A DNA stretch of 64,000 bases from Posidonia oceanica. Its lineage: Eukaryota > Streptophyta > Magnoliopsida > Alismatales > Posidoniaceae. Positions 23,781 to 36,500 of the stretch are shown here, one piece after another (positions within the stretch are counted from its first letter, which is position 1; each line of letters starts with the position of its first letter). The notes beneath the pieces were generated by a model. That model saw only the letters and a program-made list of their open reading frames with translations, did not search any database and was not told the origin of the DNA. The DNA lies in contig JAZBRS010000014.1 of NCBI GenBank assembly GCA_037176725.1, forward strand, positions 73,452,501 through 73,516,500. Direction: 5' to 3'. The position numbers were made by a program, and so were the translations under genes.

Positions 23781-24055
23781 CATGTAGATTAATAATAATC
23801 AACTTGACTATCAAAATATATATCTAATTTAAAAATGTATACATTATTTTAAATATGTATTATTTTTATACAAAAAGTAAACATATCGTATACATACATG
23901 AATCATAATAACTTGGCAGAATAACTTTATTTCATCTCTCCTGCAGAATAACTATTCTAGGATAAGTAAACCAAAATAAGAATCACTATTTCAAGTTTAT
24001 TTTGATTTTTATACATATTAATGGAATACTGATTCCTATTTTATATTTATTCTAG
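23781..24055 (-). mobile_element. Foldback element, right arm, outer part
   Basis: The reverse complement of this stretch matches 10428-10710. It continues the arm that was cut at 11394, which proves that the Tekay-like LTR inserted into the foldback. Confidence 0.8.
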
Positions 24056-26217
24056 GAGTTTTTCAATCATTAATACATGAGTACGTGTGAGTGAAGGATG
24101 AGCTATGACAGGGTGCTTCTGTCCGTTGTTAATTATAGCTGATATAATTACCTACTTTAGATCATGGGTACAAATGGTTATGAAATGTACCTCTATTTGT
24201 CCTTATTGGATACAAATTACTTACCGTTAAGAGTAGTAGTATTAAAGGTATAAAATTGTGTTTGGAGCCTGGGTCCATGAGTCATGGGCCGATGGCCGTA
24301 GTTTGTTGTCAACATGTAAGACAAACCCAAATATTTTGGTACCAGACCCATAAATAATCCTTGGAAGCCTCTTGGTCTTGGATGCCCATTTTGAGGGAGG
24401 ACAGTGGCTGGTGCGACACAGTTCCACAGATTGGCATTAATTGATAAGTAATGGACCAGTGACGGAGACCCAGACTTAAGCAAGGTATCAGTCACACTCA
24501 TAGAGGTTTTCTAAGTGGACGTCCGATGCTACCACGGTTCTGTGATTTGTTCTCTTCACCATCTGTTTATTAATTGTATTCCTTGAGAATATTAATCCAG
24601 TAATCCGTGTATGTATGATGCGAAGGAATGAACAAGCATTGCACGTGGATTCGATGCATGTTAGCTAGGGATCTTGGATTTGAGAGGTCTTAATTAATTG
24701 CGGTCCATTAGATAATATTATCACAAGGTAGTAATCTTATATTACAAGATCGTGGAAGTACTACGGAAAAAATATGTACACTAATGATTTTCTAAAAACA
24801 TTGCTGGATTAAATCAAAAGTGACTCTGAATTCTTGTTTTTGTTTTTTTTTCTTGAAAGTCTGACTGAATCCTGAATTGAAACAGGCGACAAATACACAC
24901 AAGTAATTCTCAAATCTCAGGAGAAATCATTCAATATACATAACCCAAGCACATGCAGGAGATGAAGAACAAAGGGACCCCTTGACACGAGTCCTAGCTT
25001 AGCTAACACATCGTCTGGTCGTTGTCCACAACCAAAAGCATGCAAGTGGTGAACCGCATACTAAAAAAGCAGTCATTCCATTTGAATGAGTTGTCGTAAC
25101 TAAGTTTGACGTAAGTTGACATCAGTACTGACAATGAGTCCCAAAGTTGTCACATATGATACATGGCAGTGGTTGGGTCACTGGGTGGATTCACGTTATC
25201 TTCCTCTTCCTCCGTCAATCTAACCCCATACCATGCACAATTAAAACATGCATGCAAACGATCTTGTTTTGTTGCCACTTGGTGGCATTATAAACAGGAC
25301 CATGTGGAGATCTACATTATGCAGCATCTTGACCGAACTTGGCCAGAGGTTTGAAGTTTGAATCCATCGGTAGTGTTCAGCAGCATTGCCAGCCTGCCGA
25401 CCTGAAGGAGCAGAGCAGAACTTGTGGGTCACAGCCATGTGAGAAGATTGTTGTATGTACGTGTATATATATATATATATATATATATGTAGATATTTAT
25501 GTATATATCTATGTATGTATTCTAAAGAGAAGAGTTTGCAGAATACTATAGTTAGGTGGTAGCATTAATCTTACAGACCCAACTAGAATTCGCTATTGTG
25601 TGTAGGGAAATGATAGAATGAATCTAAAGGTTTCCTTATTTGAAGTGAGTCTCTTATTAAACCTCTTGAATACTTCATTATATATTAATTATATGAAAAA
25701 TCTAAACATTAGATATTGATCTAAATTGTCTATAAAAACTACATATCAAAAATCAAGTTAATCTAAAACTTTTAGCTTACTAATTTGACTTGCAAAAATT
25801 TAACAGTTTCATATTAACTCGTAAAAAAATATGATACTATAAATACATTGTTTATTGACATATAAATTTCAAATTCATTTCATTTTTAAATGGTAAATAT
25901 CACGATGAATGTTGATCAAATCTATCGTTTGGATTTCACATCTAATGGACAGATTTTGAAATATGCATATAAATTCACGACTTATTGGCTTATTTTCATT
26001 TAGCTATCTATGATACCTATAATTGAAATTCTGAAATTAATTGATTTTTTGTATGTGAGTTTTACATTTAACATAGATCATATCCTACGGTTGGAAATTT
26101 GATATCATTTACAGATTATGAAAATAACATGTTGGCTCAATTTACATAAAGTGAATCCCTAGGCTCATTTTATCTTTTCCCTATATATATATACAGGAAA
26201 TTAATCTACTGTGTATA
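24056..26217. other. Low-copy-looking or unassigned DNA
   Basis: I find no transposon termini and no convincing gene. A TATA-like sequence (ATTATAAACAGG, about 25288) precedes a short moderately GC-rich stretch (25300-25440), but no open frame resembles a known protein. A (TA)n microsatellite lies at 25463-25488. The stretch 25620-26180 is AT-rich and may be a decayed MITE. Confidence 0.4.
25463..25488. repeat. (TA)n microsatellite
   Basis: About 13 TA dinucleotides. Confidence 0.95.
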
Positions 26218-27619
26218 TAGGGAGAGGATCAATTGCCTAACTGTCCTTAAATAGCCTTAATGAGCCACTAATTTCAATCGTTAGATCTCTTAATCCATGA
26301 TCTAATTTAATGAGCTATTAAAAAAATTGTGGTAATCACATCAACCCACGTGACCCTACCTCTCATCCCTTGAAATCAAACATTAGACACTGAAATTTGG
26401 TTAATATTTCTATTTTATTTATTTTATTTTATTTTGACTTTTTTGTTCATTTACTATACTAAAATTAAAAACCTGTCATTGAAAATTAGTTTCATTTTAA
26501 TTTACTAATATTACTACTAAAATTGCGTTAGTTACTGAAATTACTACTTATGATACTTGATTTTTCTTTTGGAAAAATGATTATTAATAGGCCTTCTTTC
26601 AATTTTGGGCTACGTCTTATACAAGAATATGTGACTTGCTTGGCCCTTAATAGCCATTGTAAAAACATTAGAAGCCAAAAGACAAGAAAGTCCACTGAAA
26701 CTAAACTGAAAAGCAAAGAAACAACGACTAATGAAACTAAACTAGTTAGTGGTGAGGCCTCTACTTCTTCTAAGAAATCAATGAAAAGAAAGAAAATGCT
26801 ACCACACAAACTAAGGAAAAAGTTCAATCTACGACCTTGTAGTAGAAAACTCATGCCTTTTCCATTGTAGAAAATGCTTGACTAACATAAAGAACTACAT
26901 TGGATGAATCACAAGTCATCAACTTCATTCTCAATACCTACATCATTGATCAATAAATTATCGACAATATCTACCTGTATTGTTACAATCTAAGAAAACA
27001 GAGTTGTAAACATAATTTCAGTATCTGTCCAAAATCTTAGTATCTACACATATTTAATATCTTCTACTAAAATTTAGTTTCTGTACAAAAAATCAGTATC
27101 TGCATGCACATATTCAACAAAATGTCAATGACTCCCTCCAAATTTCATCAAAAAAACTACATTCACACCTTATGAATAATTACATTCACACCTATAACTA
27201 CGTTCACACTTAGTGAGTAACTACATTCACACCTCGTGATTAATTGTGTTAATACTAGTGATGGCCAAGGAGGTAAGATTACCACCTGATATAAATATTA
27301 CAGCCAACTGGCTCTAACAGAAATCCAACCCAACTTTACACCACAAGATCTTTATCAAATAGTCAAATATATTTGTCCGCAAATTGCAAGAATGAGGACA
27401 TGTCCTTAATGGAAGCAGAACCTATCTATCTATCTATCTATTTATCTTCATTTGAATATTTTAAGGATAATTTTCAAAATTACATGTTACAAGTTTCAAA
27501 ATTAAAATTTAATCCATGGCTTTTAATCTACATTATCTGGATCAGATACATGCTAAAATTCACGTTATTTAAAAACTACTAACATACATATCTATTCATA
27601 TACAAATTCAACGGATTTA
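26218..27619. other. AT-rich unassigned DNA with short repeats
   Basis: No gene is recognised. A plus-strand open stretch at 26550-26870 encodes a lysine-rich peptide of unknown type and low credibility. At 27140-27235 four imperfect copies of ACTACATTCACACCT occur, and at 27420-27445 there is a (CTAT)n microsatellite. GGGAGAGGATCAATTG at 26219 resembles a Mutator-type terminal repeat, but no partner was found. Confidence 0.4.
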
Positions 27620-28669
27620 AAGCAAGAATCACTAGATCTCTAAGTTATAAATTTCAAAACCAAAACGTAATCTGTGGATCTTAATAGACCTGCCAAACAA
27701 ATTGTGTCGTGTACTTATCGTGTCAGGCTTATCGTGTTATCGTGTCTATCATTTTTTCACCAATATTTCTTGTATTTTGGAAAAATTATATTTGATTACT
27801 AATAATACAATAATTTTAAACATGTATAAAATGTATTTGTATTCAATTTAGTAATAATATGCTTAATAATCCATTATCAATGTTAAACATGTATTAACTG
27901 GGTTCAATCGGTTCCATCGTGTTGAATCAGATAGTAATCGTGTCCAATCGTGTCAAATTAAAGTTATGTTATTAATTATGAATCACATAAATATTTCAAA
28001 ATAGCTAAAAAAATTATTACTAAATTTTATATTGTTGTCGTGTCATGTCGTTTCATGTAATTGTATTGTGTCAAGAATTAACAGGTCTAGATTTTAATCT
28101 ACATCATCTAGATCAACTAGACACCAAAATCCATTTAAAAACTCATAACATATAGATCTATTCATATACAAATTCAATAGTTCTCTATAAGTTATAACAA
28201 GCTATAATAAGTACATGCTAAATTTAGTACTTAGGAATTTCAAAATCACTTGATGTTTGATTTACAAGCATTTTAAATAGTTTCGATATATACAATCAAC
28301 TTCAAATGAGGATAGTCCTTACTTTAAGATTTTAGGGACAACTTTTTATATATTATTATTTAACCATTAGATTAAAAATCTAAACCGCTAGATATAATCG
28401 AAATTATTTAAAAGACTTGTATATAAAAAATCAAGCGATTTTGAAATTTCTAAGTATGGAATTTAGCATGTACTTATTATAACTTTCTATATTTTATTAT
28501 AGTTCATAGAGAACCATTGAATTTGTATATGAATAAATCTATATGTTATGAGTTTTTAAATGACAAAGATTTAGGTGTGTACTGATCTAGATGATGTAGA
28601 TTAAGATCCATGAATTATATTTAGGTTTTGAAACTCATTATTTAGAGATCTAGTGATTCTTACATTAAG
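27620..28669. mobile_element. Foldback element interrupted by a MITE
   Basis: The left arm (27620-27684 plus 28098-28300) is the reverse complement of the right arm (about 28395-28669). Shared stretches include AGAATCACTAGATCTCTAA and CATATACAAATTCAA with their complements. The two parts of the left arm join perfectly in register when the 405-bp MITE and one copy of its duplication are removed. No coding sequence is visible. Confidence 0.75.
27685..28089. mobile_element. hAT-like MITE
   Basis: A 405-bp element has terminal inverted repeats TAGACCTG...CAGGTCTA and an 8-bp duplication GATCTTAA (27677-27684) / GATTTTAA (28090-28097), with one mismatch. Its interior is rich in TCGTGTC words, as in a common plant MITE type. 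The 8-bp duplication indicates a hAT transposase source. Confidence 0.85.
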
Positions 28670-28887
28670 ACCATTATATATAAATAAATATGCACGTTAG
28701 GAGTTTCTAAAACAAAAGGATAGTGGGGGCCATACATTAAATAGTTGTAACTGCTTCTCTCTCTCTTTTTCTTGGATCACGTGTTTCTCTCTCTAGGTTT
28801 TGTCTAATGGAAATCTCTAAGCAAAGAGAAGGCAAAGATGGCGACTAGTTCTTCTTTGATGTTTTTTTTCTTTGACGTGTTTTCCGA

Positions 28888-29150
28888 CACTTCCTTCTCG
28901 ATTTGAAGCTGCATTAGTGGACTTTTCCTTCGTCGATGTAATTTTCGACATCAACGTTAGGGATTCTCTTTCTCTATGTAAAGTCTCATCAATCAACACT
29001 TCCTTCTCGATTTGAAGCTTCATCAGTGGACCTTTCCTTCTCCGATGTAATTTTCGACGTCGACAATAGGGATTCTCTTTCTTTGTGTAAAGTCTCAATA
29101 GTCGACATTTCTTCTTAGTTGGAAGCCCCATCAGTTGACTTTTCATTATC
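28888..29150 (+). repeat. 109-bp tandem duplication
   Basis: Two copies of about 110 bp (from 28888 and from 28998) each begin CTTCCTTCTCGATTTGAAGC and contain GATTCTCTTTCT. A third partial copy follows at 29107. It lies just upstream of the FAR1-type transposase and may be part of its leader. Confidence 0.85.
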
Positions 29151-29199
29151 CAACATGATCATCATCCTAGTATATCATTCTTTCGATTAAAATTTAAGG

Positions 29200-29480
29200 T
29201 AAGAAACTCTATCAAACAATCGAATTCTTCTGTAACCTTATAAATTCATTCTTGTAATTAGAAGTATTTTTTCTAGAAATTGAATGAATTCATTTGAAAT
29301 CAGAATCATTCTTTTGGTAACCAAATGAATTCGTCTGGCAACCAGATTAACTCTTCTAGTAACAAGATGAGTTCTTATAGTAGCCTGATTACTTCTTCTA
29401 GTAACCAAATGATTTATTTTGGTTACCTATTGAAATCTTTTGTTAATAAAATAAATTCTTTGGAAGTAAGATGATTTACT
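29200..29480. repeat. GGTAAC-rich short repeat, block 1
   Basis: Degenerate copies of a unit of about 22-30 bp combine GGTAACCA with a GAATTC-like word. The same unit fills 34225-34570, 34950-35310, 39551-39660, 41300-41800 and 42955-43330. Confidence 0.8.
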
Positions 29481-29515
29481 TATGAAGTTTTATATCATTC
29501 ATAACGAATTTTACA

Positions 29516-32500
29516 TTGATTTTTGTAGTAATGGAGCAAATATTCATTCCTGATATGTCAGAAGACATAAAGCCTAAAGTTAGTATGTCATTTGATTCGT
29601 TGGAAAAAGTATATGAATTTTATATTATATATGCCAAGACTTGTGATTTCAATGTTAGAAAAGCTTCAACAAAGTATAACTGTAATGTCCAGGTTTTCAG
29701 GATTTAGCAGGTAATTTTAACGTAAGATTATCTAGTGTGATTTCTATGAGTTGTTTGGGTTGTTGGCAATTTGTTGGAAGGAGGGGCTTTGCGCAATTTT
29801 TGCGTGAAAAGTTTAATAAAGAAAGGAAGAAATGGGAGACATGCATGCAAGGGGCCGCCATTCTTCTTTTTCTTCTCCGGAAAACCTGGGGCAGCTGTCG
29901 GGAGAAGACCAAGCTGAGGGGCGGAGGAGGGTGTTCCAGAGCCCTCTTCCTTCTTCCACCACTTCTTCTTCTTCCTTTTTCCTCCTCCCTCTGGCTTCTT
30001 CTTCTCCTTCTTTCCATCAGTGAGAGAGTGGGAGGCCGTGAGATGGGTGGAGTGGACTCAAGCTTGGGTGAGCTCCGGTCTTCCTTCGGTGGTCGAGCAA
30101 GCTTGGGGGAGGTCGTGTGGAGCTTTGGATCGGAGGAGATCGGAGGAGCTGCGAGTTGGGTCGCCGGTGGTGGTGAGAAAGGTTGTGGGTGTCGTTTGAG
30201 GTACACACCCCCTTCTTTGCTTTTGATTTTGAATGGAAATGATGCAAATATGTAGATTGGCATGTTGTGAATGTTTGGTAGATATTTCATGATTTTAGAG
30301 GATTTATTGTGGATTTTATGGCATTTATTGGATGATGGGTTTACTGTTGGGATTTTTGGGCTATATGACCTCTTGAGCTTTGGATTTTTATAACTTGGTC
30401 TACGGTTATCGGAATGCTTTGATTTTTGTTCCAAGTGGTAGAAGACTTGTAGATCTTCGTGTTGGATATTTTTGTGGAATTTGTAGGTACTTGTGCTGGG
30501 ATCAGTTCAAGTTCCCAAATCAGGTGATTTTTTGGGTTTCTGCGCTCTGTCTGGTTTTCTAAACTTTTCAATCGATCCTGCGTTTTGGTACTGCATATAG
30601 GTCTTGCATTCTTTTCAAGGAGTTTTATGGGAACTTTTAGATGCCTCATGGGCGCCTGGGGCGCCCCTAGGGCACCCATTACTCTTGGATTGGCCTGGTT
30701 TTGGACCATGCCAGATCCTGTATGGTGTTCCTTTGTTAATTGATAATTAGAATTTGATTTTTGGCTTTATGGAGAGCTTTATTGAATTAAAATGAATCTT
30801 GTCATTTAAGTGATTGAAATTCCATATAATATATTAGAGCAAGATGATGATTAAGCAAATCATTAGGGATGAGTTAGGATTGCCTAAAATGGATTAGCAA
30901 GACCCCTACTTGAGCTAGGATTGGAAATTAAAAGACTAAATAACTTAGAAATGCTAAGGTTTCCCCTAATTGGTCTAGATGGATATTAGGGAATATGTTA
31001 ATCAAAGATTAGATCTTGGCACTAGAACTTAGTGTTCTAGGTGCCATTTGTGTGGATATTCGGTCTCGTAAGTACTTTGGAACTTTAGGACCAGTGCTTT
31101 GCTGGTGAGTGGTGCCGGGTGGGTAAATGTTATACCCAAAGGGTGCCTTTACTTCTTTGCTGTGTGATGTTTTGTAATGCGGTTCTGGGCTCGACAGCGG
31201 AGCTGTCGAGGCTGTGTTTTGAGCTGTGCTTTTAGCTTGTGGTTTTGTACTGTGCTTGGTGCCGCGTTTTGAGGTATTTTGAGTTGTTATTTAAGGATTT
31301 TGAAATGGTTTTCGAAAAGAGTTTTGAAAAGAAAATGCATGAGTTTGGCAAAGGTTTTGGAAAGAGTTTTCCAATGTTTTCTGTGTGTGGAGGACCAAGA
31401 TACTGAAGGGGCATGTTGACGGGATCAGGGGATGTGACAACATTCCTGGTTGGTCGGGTGCGTTGCCTAGGTTGAGGTCCTGAGACCAAGAGGCTAAGGT
31501 AAGTGTTTGTCAGATCTTAGAGGTATGATACTCCTTGATTATCGTTCACAAGGCTGAGGCTGAGGTCCGCGGGTTGGGGGTACCGACTGGACTTAGAGGT
31601 ATGACACTCCGCTTGTTCTGGGTACCGAGGACCCAGGGTACTGATTGTACATAGTGTATCGTGGCAGCAGACACAAGGGGTATGAAACCTCTATGTAGCT
31701 GGACGTGATACCCTAGTTAGTACGGGTACCGAGACTGCTTAGTGTGGACTGAGCCTGGGGGTGAGGAGCCTCAAGGGTTTGGAGCACTGAGTTAGGGCGC
31801 CTAGAGGGCGTTCCCTGTGGTGTCCTGCTGAGAGACAGGACTGGCCTTCCTGTGTGGTTGGCTTTGTGAGACTTGTTGGCCGGGACGGTTCACTCCTCCA
31901 CAGGGTGGTGCACCGTAGCAGTGCAAGGACACCGTGGTAGCGCCTCGGTGGACTGCTTGTGGCTAGGTGTCGTCGCTTGGGCCCAAGTAACGACCTTTGT
32001 TTGTGTTTGTGTTTGTGGTTGTTGTGCTTTGTGGCTGCGCCTGTGGGGCGTAGGTCTTGCGCTAGTGAGGCGCATTGGTTTGGCTGAGCAGTGTCTCAAC
32101 GCTGGCTTTGTGTTTTGGTGTTTGTTGTGTTGTTGTGTATGTTCTGAATGCTATTGAGGGTATTCAGACACGGTTAGTTGTCTAGTCCGCACCAAAAGTG
32201 TGATGGACCAGACCGTGCTTGTGAGACTTGATTTGGCTAGTGTGGTCATTTCAAGTGTGCATAAAGATTTTGAAAGAGCATGCATATGGTTTTAAAATGA
32301 AAAGAGAAAAGATGATTTCAAATACATGTTTTTAGTGGTTTGCTTTGTGGGTAATGAAATGTGCCCTGCTGTAGCATCCAAAAGAGATGCCTGTGTTTGT
32401 TTGTTTGTGGCGTAGTTACGCCTGTTCCCTCGACGTTGTTTGTCGAGTTGGGGTGTATGCTGGGTGACCTATTGAGTGGTCGCTCACGTGTGCTTTGCTT

Positions 32501-33936
32501 CTATTTTTGGTAGGTGCAGGATAGGAGCTGGAGTTGCTAGTGCATATAGGAATGGAGTCACACTGCCACACATCAAGGGTTCTGGGTAAGTAATTTATTT
32601 AAGTTATTATATTTCTGCTGTATAGTAATTGTGAGAATGTAGTTCTGTAGTTCATGAATACTAATAAGATTTTTTTAAAAAAAATGGTAGCTAGGTTGAG
32701 AGGTAACGACATTGAGATCGTTATAATAACAATGCAAAAGTTGTTGAAGAATGTGAGGTTATTTTGAAGAAGTATTTTTTCTCAAAACAAGGAACACACA
32801 TTTCTAAGAACAATGAAGGAAATAAGATTTCTCACTTAGGTGAAGCCATCAAAGAGGTGACCGAAAAAGTTGATAAAACAAAGAGGAAAAGAGTTGTGGG
32901 GCTATCTAGGATTCGTTGCATGGCTAAGTTGAAAATAAGACTCGAAAAAGAATTCAAAAAATGGTTTGTGATAAAATTTACTAAGGAGCATAACTAGGAA
33001 ATGACTTCACCAAGTAAAATTCACTAATAGGCAAATTTCTGAGTATACAATGGATAGAATGAATATTATTTGCACTGTTAAACAAGTTGCTCTTTTTCAC
33101 TTGAAGAGGGTGGTTATGATAAAGTTGGATTTACATGTTAAGACATCAGAAATAAGAAATATACTCTACGTTCACAAAATGAAGGTCATGATGCTCAAAT
33201 AGTCATTGAGCATTTTGATTTGTTACATAAAAATGATCCATCCTTCTATTTTGCATACAAGACTAATGATGTTAGTAGGCTAACTCATCTTTTTTGGGTT
33301 GTTGCAACATGTAAGCAAAAGTTCCAATTATTTGGTGAAGCACTGACTTTTAATACAACTTACAACACAAACAAGTATTTCATGCCTTTTGTAGCTTTTT
33401 GCGTTGTAAATCGTCATATGAAAACTGCTTTCTTTGGTATTGGTTTTGTAGTAGAGGAGAATACATTATCTTTTCGGTGTTATTCAAGAAATTCAAGGAT
33501 TACATGGGATGCTTACCACCTACATTATTAACAAATCAAGATCCTGGCAAAATTAAAGAGATGCCAAACTCTGCTCATAGGTTTTGTACTTGGCATATAA
33601 TGGATAAAATGCCTATTAAGATTGGAGGAGTTAATGAAAAAGGGAAGTTGATGAAAGACTTTAATAACTACATTTGCCATATAGAAAGCCTAGAGAAGTT
33701 TGAAAGGACATCGGCAACTATAATCAAAGATAATGATTTGCAAGGGAATACTTAGCTTACTTCCATGTATGAAATCCGTCAAAATAGGATTTCAGGATAC
33801 AAGCATGATTCAATTTTTTGCTGGAATGAAAACTACTCAGAGAAGTGAAAGCATGAGTTCAATTTTGAAGAGTCATGTGACAAAGAAGAACGCTCTTTTT
33901 GAATATGCATTGACTATAACTGATTTTGTGAATTGA
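29516..33936 (+). pseudogene. FAR1-type Mutator transposase, split by a solo LTR
   Basis: The N-terminal FAR1 DNA-binding region starts at 29531 (MEQIFIPDMSEDIK) with MSFDSLEKVYEFYIIYAKTC. It is cut at 29680 by a solo LTR and resumes at 32731. Then comes a MULE catalytic domain (33220-33530) with FYFAYKTNDVSRLTHLFWV and FNTTYNTNKYFMPFVAF, followed in shifted frames by TNQDPGKIKEMPNSAHRFC and WHIMDKMP. FAR1/FHY3 proteins are domesticated relatives of this transposase; whether this copy was a transposon or a host FRS gene cannot be settled from the domain alone. The aspartates of FWAD, DTTYNTN and DQDP are replaced (V, N, N), and many stops are present. The flanking GGTAAC repeat blocks favour a transposon. 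Confidence 0.82.
29681..32725 (+). mobile_element. Tekay-like solo LTR, copy 3
   Basis: It begins TGTAATGTCCAGG and ends GAGATCGTTATA, with a perfect 5-bp duplication ATAAC at 29676-29680 and 32726-32730. The length is 3045 bp. It shares the GCTGGGTGAC and CGCTCACGTGTG blocks near its 3' end (about 32458) with the other Tekay-like LTRs. Open frames around 29.7-30.4 kb are in the GA/CT-rich leader and have no domain. It interrupts the FAR1-type pseudogene. Confidence 0.93.
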
Positions 33937-34224
33937 GTAATGGGCAAAGGAGATGCAGGTTATTATATAAGCAAAGGAAAAAAAATTAAAATAATTTTAA
34001 AATTTAAATGCATTGAATAAATCTTAAATACCAAAGATATAGAGAATCCTTATACGTTGGTATGTAATTAAGAGAAAAGACTGCAAATGTAGATTTTGGT
34101 GGCTAAAACAACATGAAACTATGTGACAATTCTTGAAACTAAGCGACTACTGAAAAAACATTAATGTTGTAAATCAAGTATGATAATAATAATAATTTAT
34201 CAACATGCAAAAACAAACTATTCA
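33937..34224. other. AT-rich spacer after the FAR1-type pseudogene
   Basis: No gene is seen; it probably belongs to the transposon interior. Confidence 0.5.
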
Positions 34225-34570
34225 AAATCATATGGTAACTAGAAGAATTCTTTTGTAATTAATTAATATCCTATCTTATCTAGAATAATTTCACTGGTAA
34301 TTAGAAGAATTCCTAAGGTAACGGGTAGAATTCCTCTGGTAACATGAATAAATCCAGTAGTAACAACAAGAATTTCTCTGGTAATTAGAAGAATTCCTAC
34401 GGTAACCAGAATAATCCTATGGTAACCATAAGAATTTTTCTACTAATCAAAATAATTCCTCTAGTAATAGGAATAAATCCTTTGGTAACCAGGAGAATTT
34501 CTCTGGTAATTGGATGTTTTCATCTAGTAACGAGTATGATTCTTGTTGTAAGAATATGAATTTCTTTGGT
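34225..34570. repeat. GGTAAC-rich short repeat, block 2
   Basis: At least ten imperfect copies of a unit such as GGTAACCAGAAGAATTCCT. Confidence 0.85.
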
Positions 34571-34949
34571 AATGGAATAATATTACTTTAGAGAAACAAA
34601 TAGAACAGATACATTATATTATAACAATAGGAAATAGAGTTTCATACAATTTTTGATTCATAAATTTTACACAAGAAAGAGGAACAAACCGAAGTTTCAA
34701 ATAAAAACTATCCTAATCGAGCTCTAAGTGGGAAATATCTCTTCCTTCAGCCACAACAATGATCAATTCTATCATAAGACCAGTATTGCCACTAACAACA
34801 TGATGATGATACTCTCCTTCTTAGTAATCCATCGAGCACGGCAGTTTAGTCTTGAAACCCAGTGGGGCAACAAGATTAATCCTCACAATCTTCTGTGAAA
34901 TGTCAAAGCATAGAACATCCCTCCGTACGCTCTTGCATCCGCAATGTCT
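34571..34949 (-). other. Short minus-strand open stretch, unassigned
   Basis: Between two GGTAAC repeat blocks, 34940-34740 reads on the minus strand as a peptide including CFDISQKIVRINLVAPLG with one or more stops. It may be a last exon of the minus-strand gene at 39.9-42.6 kb, but this is a guess. Confidence 0.25.
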
Positions 34950-35310
34950 AGTAATTAAAAGAATTCATTTGGTAACTAGAGAATTTACTATAGTACCTAA
35001 ATAAATATCTATAGTAACAATAAAAATTCCAATAGTAATCAGATGATTTTCTCTAGTAATCCAAAGAATTCATTTAGTAACCAGAGGATTTACTCTGATA
35101 ACTAGATGAATATCTATAGTAACAATAGGAATTCCAATGGTAACCAGATGTTTTTTTAGTGATAGGAGGATTTCCTATGGTAACAAGATGAACTTTAGTG
35201 GTAATTAGAGGCATTCCCATGGTGACCACAAAATTACTAGGGTAATAGGAAGAATTTATATGTTAACCAGTGGAATTTCTATGGTAACCAGAAGAATTCC
35301 TACGGATTTT
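34950..35310. repeat. GGTAAC-rich short repeat, block 3
   Basis: More than ten imperfect copies of the same unit as blocks 1 and 2. Confidence 0.85.
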
Positions 35311-36089
35311 GATGCATTCCATTATAATAATTTAAAACCAAACAAAAATTGCAACCATACTCAAAATAAATTTCAAATTAATTAATTGTCACTTCTTCCT
35401 ATTTAACTAAGTATCATGTTTCATTACATATACATATTTGTTTTGTCAAGAAAAAAACTAAAAAAAATGGACAAAAACTATACAAAAGAGATTTGAATGT
35501 TCATATAGCATTTAAAAAAAAGAATTCTTTATCAAATGTGAAAACATTTGATACAGCTTTGATAATCTTTCTTGCTTTTCATCCATATACACTTTTTATT
35601 CCCTAAAAGAATATGAAAAGTAAAGAAATTCAGAAAATAAGTTTTATTGATATACCATAAAATTATCAATTAGATGAGACCTCACAAAGTAATTAATAAA
35701 AATGATTTTTTACTTAGGTTGTGTTTGGTAATGCTTATAGACAAAACAATTATGGAAATAAGCTAGCTTTTTTTATAATCAAAATGTTGGTAGCATATTC
35801 TTATTTCTCTATAATCCTGTTTGGTTGCATTTATTGAGAAATGATTATGATGTAGGCAAATGTCGATTTTACTCTTATTATATAATAACAAAAAAAAACC
35901 TTCTTCTCCTTCTTTGCCCAACAACCTCTCCTTCCTAGGGTTTTCTTCTCCTCCACCCTCCCCTCCCTCTCTTCTCCTCCTCCGCCTCCTTAGACGAGTG
36001 GGTTCTCCTCCTTCTCCGGCAAGTGGCTCCTCTACCTCCAACTACCCCTACAGCCTCTACTTCCCTCTACCTCCACTACCCCTGCCACC

Positions 36090-36500
36090 TCCGTGCAGCA
36101 ACACCTGACAACGGAAACCCATCAATGGAAACCCCGAGCAGCACTCGACAACATACACCTCCATCGACGGTGCCACGATCCCCATCTTCGATAGTGTCTT
36201 AGTCGATCCAGTCACGGTGAAGGAGGAGAGTCGTGGGTTCATAGGGGGGACGCGAGCACTATTGATCTTGAGCGAAATCCCCATCTCGCAGCGAGGGTGC
36301 GAGAGGAAGAGGTGGGGCGGAATGAGGTTGAGGGTGCAGGGGGCGATGTGGACGTAGAAGAGGTGAATCTCGAACCAGGAGGAGGGGAGCGGGTTGGGGT
36401 TTCGCTAGAGGGATGTTGTGGGGGCCATGGATGACAGGTCCATCCTCTTCTCCACCACCGCCTCCACCGTGTCATCCTTCGGCCTCGACATTGTATTTTT
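36090..36500 (-). pseudogene. Captured host gene fragment, unknown family
   Basis: On the minus strand this GC-rich stretch reads MDLSSMAPT, then NPNPLPSSWFEIHLFYVHIA, and after a proline/leucine-rich region CEMGISLKINSARVPPMNP and TVTGSTKTLSKMG. The blocks look like a real plant protein (I recall a hypothetical plant family with FEIRLFYVR near the start, but cannot confirm it). A stop is present after MAPTTSL. It lies inside the inverted repeats, as in gene capture by non-autonomous DNA transposons. Confidence 0.4.

Noticed and set aside
25290..25440. microRNA precursor or small host gene
   Set aside because: A TATA-like site and a GC-richer stretch are present, but no mature plant microRNA that I know matches and no long fold-back or known protein is visible.
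29740..30435. Open frames of 172 and 245 codons on opposite strands
   Set aside because: Both lie in the CT/GA-rich leader of a solo LTR and have only low-complexity content.
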